Under the pieces are notes generated by a model. It was given only the letters and a program-made list of their open reading frames with translations, made no database searches and had not been told where the DNA came from. A stretch of DNA of 64,000 bases from Mangifera indica (taxonomy: Eukaryota; Streptophyta; Magnoliopsida; Sapindales; Anacardiaceae): the NCBI RefSeq assembly GCF_011075055.1, contig NC_058137.1:20817463-20881462 (forward strand). Reading direction: 5' to 3'. The first letter of the stretch is position 1, and the number at the start of each line of letters is the position of its first letter. Below are positions 25,588 to 39,920 of the stretch, in pieces. A program made the position numbers and the translations under genes.

Positions 25588-26548
25588 GGCCAAAATACTT
25601 ATTCCCACCTAAGATTTAGTTCATTTCCAAACTTCTATCCGTTAAATATCAAAAACCTAAATACTTATCTATCAGTTGTTAAAGTTAACAAAATCCGTTA
25701 AATATAAGGATAAAAAGGTTATTTAACCATTAATATTAAAATAAATAAAAATTTTATCTCATTTTTCCACCTTAGGTTTAAAAACTCACAATTTCTCTCA
25801 ACTTAAGTTTTGAAGAGTTATATTTCTCCTTTAAGGTTTATTTTTCTTTTATACATTTTAGGCTACTAGAATCTATCTTCGACTGCCTTTTTCAGCGTAG
25901 TCTCTCTACCTCCTAACTTTTTTCTCCCTTCCGACACTAATCAACACTCTCTCTTTTTAGAAGATTGGTCATTCAACTCTGTCTCCTGTCATGACAAAGA
26001 TAAGACTGTCTTTTTAGAGACATGTTCACTAGCTAGATTCATCTCTTTGTCAGTGGATCTTGACAAAATCGACTGAAGGTAGAAGGCTTTGGTCATCTAA
26101 AGTGATGAAGTGATAAAGATTGAATGCGTTTGACAACGAAAACTAAAGTGTTCGTTGATGCGTTTGACGTTCTTGTCTTCAATTTTATCACATCTCTGTC
26201 AACCGATCTTCTAAGAAAGAGAACGTCAGTTAATGTTGGGAAGGAGAGAGACTAGGTTGAATAAGGCGATTGGAGACAAATTTCAATGGTTGAGAAATAA
26301 ATCATAGGAGAAAAATATAACTTTTTAAAATTTAAGTTGAAGGTAAATATTGAGTTTTTAAAACTAAGGTAAAAAAATAAGATAAATTTTATTTATTTTA
26401 ATATTACTATTAAATAATATTTTTACACTTAGATTTAATGAATTTTGTTAATTTTAATAGTTGACCGATGTGTATTTAAATTTTTGAAACTTAATGGGTA
26501 AAAGTTTGAGAATGATCTAAACCTTTGATAAGAATAAGTCTTTTGGCC
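25588..26548. mobile_element. Long-TIR foldback (MULE-type) element, copy B
   Basis: 961 bp, from GGCCAAAATACTTATTCCC to AAGAATAAGTCTTTTGGCC. Flanks AATTGTTAA (25579-25587) and AATTATTAA (26549-26557) match at 8 of 9. Inverted similarity extends roughly 270 bp into each arm, leaving a core of about 400 bp around 25870-26270 with GACAAAG/TTTTGTC-type blocks. No coding capacity. Confidence 0.88.
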
Positions 26549-27612
26549 AATTATTAATTGAAATGCAAAAATGTCATTTTGCCAAAATTCTCGAAAATTT
26601 TAACACATCAAATATCTAAATATATAAGGGCTATAATGATAGTTTTATTTTTAAAAAATCCAAAAAAAAACCCTTCTCTTTTTTTTTTTTTTTAATTTTA
26701 TGCTTTTCTCCCATCCTTTTTTTGGCCTTCTTCGCCCCTTCGTTTTTCATTATCTTTTTCCACCTTCGTTTCTTTTTCCTCGTTGCCTAACTTCCCCAAT
26801 CCCTTTACATCTCAAATTCATTCACCAACTCCCTATTCTTGACTTCTCCATTTTTTCATCACAACAAGGACAAACACCATACCCTTGGTAAAATGAAAAA
26901 ACAAAAACAAAAAATCGAACCCAAGTGGAATTACTAGGCTGGGAATATTTGAGTTTGACGTGGAGAGCAATGATTTATTGGGGTCCAGAGAATGGTGAGA
27001 CCCAAGCTGATTTCGACCTTGCGGTGTGTGTTTGAACGCTTGAAGCTTGAACTGCCCCATGCTAACAGCATTTCAATTCCGTTAGCGTAGATCATTTTGT
27101 TTCACTATAAATTATTAGTTTTCTTTTATACTGAAATTATAAAATTAGCATCCATGTGGCATATACCACATCACATATTTGCCACATAAGCCTCATTTTT
27201 ATTTTATAAAAAGAGCCAAACCAGTAACTCAACCCATTTTCATAGAAAGGGTTGGGATTTTTGCTAGGGCCAAGAATTGCAAGCTTTTTAATTGTGTGAA
27301 AAACTGTCTGCTTCCAATAACATGTACTTTCAAAAATGCTAAATTAATTTAAAGAGAAAAAGGCATCGAACAAGATTATTAAAATTTAGAAATGATTTTA
27401 AATGTCAACATAACCATTACAATGGTATTTGCTGCTGAACAGGAACTACCTTAAACCATAAATTCAGAACCAACAAAAGAAGTTACTAGTCTTTAATATA
27501 GATCCAGTTAATCAAAATTGTCAGAATAACCTAAATTAAGCATTCTTGCATATAATCAATGGGGAAAAATCCCTGTAACAACAGCAGCAAATTAAATAAT
27601 TGAGCCAAAAAA
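26549..27612. other. Intergenic, no confident gene
   Basis: 26680-27070 is pyrimidine-rich then mixed, with open frames on both strands (26700-26891 +, 26833-27060 -) that match nothing I recognise. The last part before 27613 would hold the 3' UTR of the uS11 gene. Confidence 0.45.
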
Positions 27613-29473
<1,861 letters not shown>

Positions 29474-29582
29474 GGCTGTTAGTGAAACAGAGAGTAAGTA
29501 AATTCAAGTTAGGGCTTATAAGAGGTTTGCCTGATTGATCTTGAATGAGCTGCTCGACTGGCCTACAGATTTAGCGATCGAA

Positions 29583-29600
29583 TTTTTATAGTTAGGGTTT
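29583..29600 (-). promoter_or_regulatory. Telo-box plus TATA box of the uS11 gene
   Basis: On the minus strand AAACCCTAA (29600-29592) is followed at once by CTATAAAAA (29591-29583), about 110 bp before the ATG. Telo-boxes next to the start site are known in plant translation-apparatus genes, where they support expression in dividing cells. Activity here is inferred. Confidence 0.65.
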
Positions 29601-30504
29601 CAGTTTAACATTTAGAGTGAAATGGAAATGACACAACTGTCCATTATTATTATTTTTTTGTTATTTATTATATTATTTTATTGAAAACACAAGAAAAATA
29701 AGCTTATATTTTTTTCAACAAAAAGAAGGTGAGACGATGCATTATAGAAATTTTAATATTAAATTAAATTGCAATGTAACATAATTAATTGCTTATAATT
29801 TACATAAAAATATGATATTTAAAGTTTTAAAAACTAAAATCATGAATCTTATTTGTTTGAAGTGTTTGTTGACGTAACAATAATTAATTCCAAGTATATA
29901 GTATAAAATAAAATAATTATATCAAAGAAATAAAGGGAAAAAAAAACAATTTCTGATTTATAAATAAACAGATACTTAAAAGCTCTTCAGAGATTATGTT
30001 TGTATTACATGATAAAATAAAGTAGAATAGAAAAATTAAAAAAATATATATATTAAGGGAATTACATTTTTAAAGTGGGCACAATGTAATTAATCATATA
30101 TTAAAGGGTTCTTTTGAGTAACCCAAACTTCAGGGGCCAAGTCCTCCCCTTCTCTCTCGTATGTAGGTCCAGCAGTATAGCCTCAGATTTTAAGAAATTA
30201 ATTAGGAGAAATACAATTTTAAATATACAATTGAGTAAAGTAATTTTCAATTAAAAATAAAATAACATTCAATTACATCATAACATATTATTTGTATAGG
30301 CAATTATGTATTCAAAAATTGACCCAGAAAGTGAAGAGATATTTATGGTTGCAGAATGGCAACTCATCAGATAATTCAACAAAATCAGTACCTCATTTCG
30401 GTGCAGGGTGAACAAAGAATTTATGAGGAAATAATGATAGGAGATTAAATCAGTTTGAGGGCAATGCTATCTATATATTTGCTGATGGTTAAACTAAAAT
30501 AAGG
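29601..30504. other. Intergenic, no gene recognised
   Basis: AT-rich DNA between the uS11 promoter and the 3' end of the hydrolase gene. The segment just below 30505 is probably the hydrolase 3' UTR. No repeats with defined ends seen. Confidence 0.55.
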
Positions 30505-33500
30505 TTAAATAGAGGCCAACTTGGGAGACAGAATCGAAAGAAGTCCTTTCGGATTGTCCACATGAACCCAATGACCTGAATCGGGAAGAACATGTACAAA
30601 AACTTTACCCTCCCTTCCATCTCTTCCTCTACTAGCAAGGCCTTCAAGTCGCTGAAGCACATCTGGGTCCCATCTGTCACTCTTCTCAGCCCGAACAATA
30701 TCTATCTCCATCCCTTGTGGAGGGTGCTCCAACAGAGGCCAATAGGATGTCTCCCTGAAGAAGATCATATTCAATGAGTCATATTTCAGTGAAATCATAA
30801 TAAACTGAAACCAATTACTTTAATTATATATTTTTTTAAAAATATTTTGATACCCAACATCTTGCAAATTCCTCTGTGCTCATCAGATCAAATTCCTGTT
30901 TCTATCAGGTAAGTGCGCACATGTCTGCAGCGAAAAGTGGTTCAAACTAATATTGTAAAAAAATAAAGTTATACCTGTAAGAATTAAACATCTGGACAGC
31001 ACCTTCAAGATTAAAGGCCCATGTCTCATACTCTCCAGATTTCTTGAGGTTGCTTCCAATCCACTCGGACAAAGATTTGGAGAACCCAAGATTAATCATG
31101 TGGTTCACGAGCCACCTTGAGCAACGAACAAAGTAGCAACAATAACAAAAGTAAATGTGAGAAGAAAGAGAACAAAGGAGTGGGGAGGGGGGAGGGAGGA
31201 GTGGGGAGGGGGCTGGGGGAGGCATAACACACCGAGTTAATCTACCATGCACACATGAATTCAAACATCAAATCAATCAACATTAGAGAAAATGATCGAG
31301 GTGAAACATTGACATGTTTTGTTTCAACCAAACTGAGGAAAAAAAGAGGAGAAATTGATCTCCATGCAATTGCTCAAATGTGACAATGTTTCCATGCTTG
31401 TGTGCTCTAGCCGCACATAAAAATATTACAACATCTCTTATCATATACTAACTACTCTGTCTGAAGGTATCAAGCTGTTTTTTATATTTAAAGCAATAAC
31501 AGCATATATTATCCACATTTCATCACGTACATAAATAACATAGGATAAAACTTTAAATACTATTGATGGATCCTTTAGTCACCTAGAAGATTAATGGTCT
31601 TTTAGCATTTCTCTGGCCAAAATTAAGTAAAATCAAATCAAATGATGACACATGCAAGAGTTGAAATTTTTTTTCTATTCCTTTTCCTTTCTCTTTCTCT
31701 TTTTTCTTTTCTTTTCTTTTCTTTCTTTGTTTCTTTTTTTTTTGGAAAGGATTCTTCCAAGTTAACAAGGTATAATTAAAGATTTAACAGCAAAAATAAC
31801 AACAATTAAATAATGTTGTATATTGACAGATTATTTCTGGAAAATGTGAAAAAGAAAACTATATTTTTTTGACAAGGATGAGGTTTCTTCCAAAACCTAG
31901 AAGAATCTCTGGCCTCCAATGGCCCCCCTGACTAGTACCAATGAACCCCACAGAAAATTACTAGGTGAAATCAGAACTGCAGTAGATTTCCATACCCTAC
32001 TGGCAAAAATTTTGAAATAACACTTTTGCACTGACATAAATCAAATTTTTGAGGAACTAGAGCAGAATGAGTATTTATCCCTTCTGATCCAAGGAAAATG
32101 CTTTGTAAAAGAAAAGATTATGTAGTTAAGGGGTCCATATTTAATGAAAAACATTTACAGAGATGACTTATTATTACCAGAGGTAAGCAATCATTATGCC
32201 TAGACCTGGCCACGGTTCATGAACCGACGGTTTTGGTTCGAAACCGCCGGTTCACGGTTTGAAAAAATAAAAACCCTGAACCGGAACTATTACAGGATGG
32301 TTCGTAATCGGTTTGGAACCGACGGTTCTGGTTCATAGCCCCGGTTCGAAACCGACATTAAACTATTGGTTCTAATTTATGACCCCGATTTATTTTTTAA
32401 TTAATAATTATAATAATTAAAAATTAAAAATTAAAAAAACGCTTAGATTTAATTTTTTAATTAAATTTTCTACGTATCTATTTGAGATTTAAAAGAATCA
32501 AAGTCTACGTGGTTCCATTTACTATTTTTCGAGAATGAATAAAATAAATTATATAATTAATTATAAAAGATAATGAAAAAAATAATATATAATAAATAAA
32601 ATTAATTATAGAGATAAATTCTATAATTAATTATTAAATTGTATAATAAAAAATAATAATAATTAAATTATATAAATTAAAATTAGAATTGATAAAAATA
32701 AAAGGAGAATTTAATTAAATTTGAGATAATTTGATTGAGAGAGTATTAAGAATTAAGAGAATGAGAAATGAGAAATGAGAGATTTGAAAGATTGAATAAT
32801 ATTTATAAATAAAATTTATATTAAAAAGTTTAAAAAAAAAAGCCAAACTGCCATACTTTATACATTTGCAGGGGACCGGTCCCACAAGAAGCAGCCATAT
32901 TTTAGATTTTGCAGGGGACTGGTCCTGTGAATGTTTAAAATATGGTGGTTCCTTGCAGCATTTGCCGGTTCATGTAAAAAAAATACCGGTTTATGAATTT
33001 TTGAACTGTCGGTTCATGAAACCGGACATGAACCGACAGTTCCACGGTTCAAAAATATTAAAACCGGAATCGAACCGTCAAAATCCGGTTTCGATTCCGG
33101 TTCATACAGATTCCAGTTTTGACGGTTCCGGTTCCGGTTTTGAACGGGCCGGTTTCGGTCCGGTTCACGGGCCAACCCGGCCCGTGGCTAGGACTAATTG
33201 TGCCATATCACAATTCCACCTAGATCACGCATCTGGAATAATATACCATGGGAATGACAGGATCACTAATACACAGTAAATCAAATATGCAAAGAATGAC
33301 ATGTTACTAAAGTGATAAAATATTTACTTTCGAGATGGAACTTGTGAAGGTAAACTTTGCAAGGTCTGCAGAACTTTCTCTACTTCACCATCACTTTTTT
33401 CAGACTCCACTTCTCCAGGTACAGAATCCAATACCCACAACTGCTCTGCATCAGAAAAGAAAATGAAAATGCTCAGAACTCTTCTCATGTTATAATAAAC

Positions 33501-35571
33501 TATAGTAGTCAAATCACCAAACTAGAAAACTTTCTTGTTTTTGACACACTATTGGCAATGGATGGCCCTCTTGACATTTGAAACCACAGAAGAATAACAA
33601 AGCCCATGTAAGTTCACTCTATACTTTCCTGAATTGTGCAACATTCATCCATAGCTATTTCATTTCTATTTGGAATGTGATTCTAAAGGCAATATTCAAA
33701 TGCAATAGACTTCACTCAAACTCAATTATTAGTGCATTATGTTTCTGTAGGTCAAGCCAAGAATGAGTATGATACATGAACTTTATATAGATGCATAGGA
33801 ATTGTTTATGCAGCCTTGGGATGAATATTTTGGGCTTTCATTTGGGATGCATAGGATTGCATTACATTTAATCTTCTTTACGCTTTCAGAATAACAGATT
33901 TGATAAAAGGGAAAAAATCATGTATAGAAAATATGTATGGAGAGACAGAGAGAGGGCATAGAGCTGAAAAGGTGACAGAGTAAGATGTTTTGACAAGGGA
34001 AACCAAGTTGTAACACACATTTGTTACATTACTTCATTCAAGTAGAATGCCACTGATTGAATGCAAACAAACTACAAAGACAGTCATTGTTCTCATGACA
34101 TAGAATTTCTTTAAGAGCCAGCACAAAGCCAAATCAATTTATGTCCAACCATCATTCCAAAAGCTCTGCACTGCTCTTGTACATAAAATCCATATGCCTT
34201 TCTTTTTTTTTTGTCTCCTTCAACAATTTATCACAATGACTGCACTTCAAGACATACACTTGAAACTAAGATTCATGTTGCAGTGTAAAACAAAAAGACA
34301 TTTTCTTGTCCACCAACCTTTCACAACTGCATACTCCTGTAGCTATACTAAGAAGGGGTTGTTAGACATTTGATGACAGATATCTGTCTATTAACACTGT
34401 CGAGACCTAATCAGTGTAGGCCAACAACCACTGAGGAAGTATCCAGGAACTGTATAAAGTGAACTTTTATAGATGAAATTCTTGGATATTTACATTGGAA
34501 CTTCTCTGTAAATTTAACACTAATGCTATCAGGGATTTATTTAGGCACCACTAGAATTCCCAGTAATAAAGTTGAAGTTAAGCAATCACAAACATTGTCA
34601 AAAAATAAAAAATAAAAATAAATAAGCCTTTGTTTTGGCAAAATATAAACCTGTTTGGGAAATGCAGCGGATCGACCATATTCACCATGAGCACAACTTT
34701 GGGCAAAATGCAAGGCAACCTTACCACCCATGGAATGGCCAATTAAAACATCAGGCCAAGCCCAACCTTTATCTTTAACCAAATTAGCCAAATCATTAGC
34801 AGCATTAGCCATATCATGCGGTGGAGCCAGTCCCTCTATCTCCGCTGACTGCCCATGGTTCCTCAAGTCCACCATCACCATTCTCCACTCTACTCATACA
34901 AACACACAAACAACAAATAATTAGCAATGGTAAGAGCAATGTCATATATTAAAATTTATCATGTTACAAGTATTTCATTTCATGATTACATCCCAAATTT
35001 TGATATTATATATCTAGAAACTTCCTAAAACTAAAAAATAATCAACATTAACTGTCAGAAAGTTATTCTAATTTCCTCATATTCTTCACCTATCATAACT
35101 AACAGACTTCATACATATAATTAATAATTAAAAAGTAACTGTGAGTTTGTGTAAGTGTGGTACTGGATGAATGAAAATTAACTTAACAGACACATATCAT
35201 AATTAACATCACAATTGTATCATGTAACAACCCTTGCTTAATTATATCACAAAATTTGACGTTATATATCTGAAAACTTCATAAAAATGACAAATAATTA
35301 AAAAAAGACTGCAAGTTTGTGCACAAGTAGTACCCGATGAAGGAGAAATAGTGGAGAGAGTGACAGCGAGGTTTCGAGAGAAAGAGCGCCAGTTACGACC
35401 GGATCCAAGTAGGCCATGGAGAATGAAAGCTGTGGAAGTGTAGGGTTTGTCTACTGAAGATCTGACCTCTTCGTACGCTAAAGTTTGAAGCGACCGAGTT
35501 GGTGATGAATAAAGAAATCGAGTCAGCAGGTTTAACCCGCCCTGTTTGTTCTTCAACATCCTCGCGGCCAT
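30505..35571 (-). CDS. ABHD11-like alpha/beta hydrolase, five exons
   Basis: Minus-strand exons 35571-35334, 34889-34651, 33440-33328, 31115-30975 and 30754-30505 join in frame to 326 aa. The first 30 or so residues are basic and hydroxylated with few acids, like an organellar targeting peptide. FILHGLLGSGRNW (residues 49-61) holds the HG oxyanion motif, VDLRNHGQS lies at 86-94, and GHSMGG places the nucleophile at Ser132. SDRW (Asp270) and DSGHWVH (His305) are the likely acid and base. The order matches ABHD11-type hydrolases, thought to act on acyl esters in organelles; the substrate is unknown. Exon 3 could start a few bases earlier (CAGAGCAG), but TTG at 33440 keeps PKQ|LWVLDS in frame. 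Intron 3 holds a 996-bp hAT-like element. Confidence 0.92.
31179..31222. repeat. G-rich tract in the hydrolase intron
   Basis: A run of GGGG/GGGGGG blocks separated by A, AGT or CT, such as GGGGAGGGGGCTGGGGGAGG (31203-31222), in an otherwise AT-rich intron. It lies 65-110 bp upstream of the exon 4 acceptor of the minus-strand gene, so the RNA is C-rich and the G-rich strand is the DNA template. Confidence 0.85.
32201..33196. mobile_element. hAT-like nonautonomous element in intron 3 of the hydrolase gene
   Basis: Inverted ends TAGACCTGGCCACGG and (reverse complement of the right end) TAGTCCTAGCCACGG match at 13 of 15. Flanks ATTATGCC (32193-32200) and ATTGTGCC (33197-33204) form an 8-bp duplication with one mismatch. 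The subterminal parts are packed with ACCGG/CCGGTT motifs (CGAACCGT, CCGGTTTCG), and the middle is very AT-rich. Clustered short motifs like these are where hAT transposases usually bind. An open frame at 32866-33279 runs over these repeats and is not a real gene. Confidence 0.85.
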
Positions 35572-36557
35572 GGACTATTCTCCTTTCTGGTCGTCACTTG
35601 GTGGCTCGTGGACAAGAACTTTAGTAACTTTAGAACGAGGCTATTTTCAGGTGCCCAAATGACTATTTTAGGATTCCAGTCTAGGTTGATCAAGCTTAAG
35701 TTTGAATTTGATGCGAACAATTCTGAAACGAGTTTAATTTAAGTAAATTCAAATATAAAAGTTTAATATTTTTGAATTCAAATTTTAAAGGTATTTTGTT
35801 CGTAAAGCTCATGAGTATCAAAATTCGATGTGATTTAATTAAAATAACATTTTTTGATTAATATGTATTAATATAATGTTTTATTAGTATCAAACTGTGC
35901 ATAAAATTTGATTTAAATTTGAATTGGACTCCTCTCAAACGAGTAAAATTGAAACACCTTTAAAATAAATTCAAGATTAAATTCGAACTCAAACTCAAAT
36001 TTGACTCCACTCACCATGATTTTCCTTCCTTTCTCACCCAAGAAACCTGCATTTTCCTTCTTTTTCTTTCAAAAACAATCACCCCTCTTCCGCTTGCACC
36101 TCCCGAAATTATTCCATCTATGCCCCCACTCCTGCCTCCCAACAGTCTCCAGCACATGACTTCCTCTTTGAATTAAGAAAAAAATCTCTACCTTGACTTC
36201 ATAGGCCTGTATTTTTAATCCACAAACTTTGAAAAAAGAAAAAACATTTTCTCACCAGCTATATGCTAAGTATTATAAATCTTATACTTACCTACCTCTA
36301 ATTAAAAGAAGAAGAAGGTTGTCGATTCCATCCTTTTCTGAGCGCTTCTGCATAAGGAACATGACAATGATTTCAAAAACCATTCCCACAGCTACATATC
36401 AATTGCAGAAGTTCCCATTGGATATAAGGACCTGAAGGCATATGTGAGTCCTGGAATTTGTTCTATAATTGATTTTGTGCATGGGTTGTTGTTTTGGCTA
36501 TTGAAGATGCCTGTGAGTTGGAATTAGTTTATCATCTTCAAAACATCAGTATGAAAT
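35572..36557. other. Intergenic, no confident gene
   Basis: The first part is the promoter side of the hydrolase gene. 35680-36010 has TCAAGCTTAAGTTTGAATTT-like and AACTCAAACTCAAAT runs as in the hAT-like copies, but no target duplication. A 68-codon frame at 36229-36435 matches no family I recognise. Confidence 0.45.
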
Positions 36558-37433
36558 GGCCAAAGAACTATTTCCCACCTAAGGTTTGATGTAAGCCAAT
36601 TTCCATCCACTAATTATAAAAAATCTAAATATCTATTTGTCTGTTAAATTTTACTGTTATTATTAGGAGTAAAATCAATATTTAAAAATTTTATTTAATC
36701 ATTTATTTTAGAATTATCCTAAAGTTTTAAAATATTTTTTTTGCCCCTTAACTTTATATTTTCCAAGTTTAAAAACTAACTCCCCCAAGTCTAGGTTTTA
36801 AACTATTATCTTTTTTTCCATTACAGTTACCCCTCAACTTTCTAAAACATCTCAGTTTCACCCTTTCTTTTTCCCTCAATTTCCAGATCTAATCCTTGGC
36901 GACCTTCAGCTGTCTCTGACAATCCACTCTCTCTCCTCTCTCCAATCGTTTTCGTTGGAGACGAAGACAAAAAATCATTTGATGAGTCTTCATTGGAGAG
37001 GAAGACGAAATTTGTCCTGACAAAGATAGCCGGAGTGAGAAGGCAAAGCGATTGGCGAGGTGGGAGGGAGAGACCAACAATTGATGGTGGCGATATGTCA
37101 TCTAAGAGAAGGAGAAAAGAAAATTGGGGTGCAACTAAAACTTTTCAAAAATCGAGGGGCTGTAATGGAAAAAATGAGAGTTTAAAACTGTAAACTTGAG
37201 AAAAAAAAGTCAATTTTTAAACCTAAAAAGTAGAGGTTAGGGGGCAAAAATAAATATTTTAAAATTTTAGGATAATCCTAAAATATATGTTTAAATAAAA
37301 TTTTTAAATAACGATTTTACTCTTGATGGTAACAATAAAATTTAATAGACGGATAGATATTTGAATTTTTTATAATAAATAGATAAAAAGTTGAGTTTGC
37401 ATCAAACCTTAGGTGGAAAATGGTCATTTGGCC
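36558..37433. mobile_element. Long-TIR foldback (MULE-type) element, copy C
   Basis: 876 bp from GGCCAAAGAACTATTTCCC to AAATGGTCATTTGGCC. Flanks GTATGAAAT (36549-36557) and ATATGAAAT (37434-37442) match at 8 of 9. The long inverted arms contain TCCCCCAAG/TTGAGAAAAAAAAGT-type blocks. The core (36890-37100) has GGAGACGAAGAC and GAGGAAGACG blocks. No coding capacity. Confidence 0.88.
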
Positions 37434-37584
37434 ATATGAAATTTTTATTACTTTAGAGGGGCGTTTGGTTTGGGTAATATTTTATTACCAAAATAAAAAG
37501 ATTACCTTGAAGATAGATTACTTACAAGATTACTGGATATAAATGATTGTTATATTTGATAAAATTTGGTAGGTATAAATAATT

Positions 37585-39886
37585 TGTAATACCCTCAGGT
37601 ATATTTCAGGGGTAATTATGTCTTTTGACCCTGTTTTGAGATTTTTCTCATTTTAAATATATATATGTATGGGTGTGTTTTTTTTTATATACATATATAT
37701 GTATACCTAAAGAAAAAGAAAAAAAAAAAGAAAAGAAAAGAAAAGGAAAAAGACAAAAAGAAAAAGAGAAAGAGATAAGGCTTATTAGATAAAGAGAAAG
37801 AGAAGACTTTTCCATTATTTTGCATCTTCTTCCGTAAAAAGCTCCAGCAGCCACATTCTTCATACTTTTCTTTGCTTTCTTGAAGAAAATAAGGAAGGAT
37901 TGGAAGGAGTTTGGAAGAGAAGAAAGAAAAGAAAAGAAAAGGAAGCACTTGGAAACTTTGGTAACCAAAGATCTCCTTTCTTCTCCTTTCATCTATGTTT
38001 ATATGCATGTTATGTGAATATGTTAGAGTGTTTTGGTATTGATTTAAAGTGATCTTGGTGATAAAGGAAGCAAAACAAAGAGGAGGAAGCCAACTTTCAA
38101 AGATTTGGCTTGAAATAAGGTAAGGGGTTTCCTCCTTGATATGTGATATGTTTTAGGGTTTTGGTTCCTTAGATCTATATTATATATGTTGATTTTGATG
38201 TTGAGGAATGTTGTTTTGCCATTTGGGATGTCTATGTATGTGATTTTGCTCATGGCAGAAAGTTACAGAATATTTACAGTTTTTGCCACTGAGTTCGTCC
38301 CATGTTTTGGCTGCCTTATTGAATGAATTATGAGTGCTATTATATCTTGTTGGAAAGATCTTTGAATCCTCTTTCCAATGATATATAGCTTATATGAATT
38401 AGAGATCATTTGGACTGTTAAAGATTGTATAAACCGAAAGGACTGTTTTACTAAAGAAAAACAGGGGAGGCAGTTTTTGCCACTGAATTTATCTGCTGTT
38501 TTGACTGTCTGATTGAATGAATTATGAGTGCTATTATAGGTCGTTGGAAAGATCTTTGAATCCTCTTTTCAACGATATATAGTTTGTATGAATTATAAAC
38601 CATTTGGGCTGTTAAATTGTATAAAAAGTATGCTGCCCTGCTAAATGTCTGTTCTGTGAACAGTATTTCGTAATTTTATCACTGAGTTTAGCTCACATTT
38701 TGACTGCCATATCTATTGAATTATGAGTGCTATTATAGGTCGTTGGAAAGATCTTTGAATCCTCTTTTCAACGATATATAGCTTGTATGAATTAGAAACC
38801 GTTTGGGATGTTAAATTGTATGAAAAAGAAGGTTGCCCTGTTAAATGACTGTTCTGTGAACAGTGTTTTGCAATTCTGGGCAGGAAAGAAAGAAGGAAAG
38901 AAAGAAAGAAAGAAAGAAAAGGAAGAAGAAAGGAAAGAAAGGAAAGGAAAGGAAAGAAAAGAAGGAAAGAAAAAGAAAGAAAAATAAGAAAAAGAATTTG
39001 GGACTCAAGATTTAGGGGTCGTCCCAAGAGTAATGTCTGGTGAGTTATGAATAAAATTAAATGGAAACAAATTTAGTAAAATATAAGATCCGTATGTATG
39101 CTATAAACTATGAGGGGGCACTTTACACTACACCGCCCGCAGTAGGGCACGTCCGCAGTAGGACACGTCCGTAGTAGGACATAGACCCCTAGTAGGGTCC
39201 GCTCACAGTAGAGCATGCTCGCAGTAGAGCTCAATTCAGATTCAGAAATAGTGTAGTGAAAGAAAAATAGCTTGAGCTTAGAAAAGTGCCAAATCCCTAT
39301 AGTTAGCTTCTAGAAAGTATTAAATAGACACCAGATGGGACGAAGTATGACCCAAATAGTAAAGAGTGAACTAAATTATCCCCTCAATCTCTTATAAAGG
39401 TTAAGATGTGAGGTTGAGTCCCAAAAGTGAGTTAGAACAGGAAAAAGGGATAGTTTACTTAATTTTTCCCCTTACTGAGTGTTCTTATCACTCACTCCCT
39501 TTTCTTTCCTGATTGTAGGTACAGGTGATCGAGGTAGCTGCGAGGCAGGGTCAGGTCAGCGTAGGTAGATCCAGCTGGAGCAGGTTATCTCTGGTTTTTA
39601 TTACATGCATACAGTAGCATGTTCTTATGGACTTTTGACTTTTGAGATTATGGTACAGTTACATATGATTACTCCCTATTTTCAGATACTTTCAGATGAG
39701 TCTTCATATGAGTATATACATCTTTTGTTCGCTTCCAGATTTTCAATTTTCTTGGAATACTTTCTAAACACTTTTAAAGATGCGTTTATTGTAAAGTATT
39801 TTTAAAAAGAAAAAAATAGATGCTACGAATATTAATTCGTAACATTTCTCCTTTGATGGGTAGTACTTCTAGGGAGGGATGTTACA
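37585..39886 (+). repeat. 5' LTR of the gypsy element
   Basis: Starts TGTAATACCCTCAGG and ends GGGATGTTACA. It contains about three diverged 195-bp repeats (38276-38868), a purine-rich microsatellite of GAAA/GGAAA units (38881-38990), and a regular AGTA-based 16-bp array (39141-39230). Confidence 0.95.
39141..39230 (+). repeat. 16-bp periodic AGTA/dyad array in the 5' LTR
   Basis: AGTAGRRY occurs six times, starting at 39141, 39157, 39173, 39191, 39207 and 39223: spacings 16, 16, 18, 16, 16. Between the AGTA steps lie 10-bp dyads such as GGACACGTCC and GAGCATGCTC. The 3' LTR has the same array, and the old solo LTR keeps five units with spacing 16, 16, 18, 16. Function unknown. Confidence 0.85.
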
Positions 39887-39888
39887 GT

Positions 39889-39900
39889 TGGTATCAAAGC
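39889..39900 (+). other. Primer-binding site of the gypsy element
   Basis: TGGTATCAAAGC starts two bases after the 5' LTR and matches the usual plant initiator-Met tRNA site at all but one base, where I expect G for A. Confidence 0.85.
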
Positions 39901-39920
39901 ATGATTTTGGAACCTAAAAG

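Noticed and set aside
26700..27060. Possible small genes on both strands upstream of foldback-rich DNA
   Set aside because: Pyrimidine-rich composition explains the open frames; no similarity or conserved motif seen.
32866..33279. 137-codon plus-strand frame inside the ABHD11-like intron
   Set aside because: It runs across CCGGTT repeats of the hAT-like element and ends outside it; not a gene.
36229..36435. 68-codon frame ahead of foldback copy C
   Set aside because: No recognisable domain, no codon or splice evidence; below what I would call a gene.
37648..38008. Minus-strand Phe/Ser/Lys-rich frames in both LTRs
   Set aside because: They come from the GAAAA-rich microsatellite of the LTR and recur identically in the 3' LTR.
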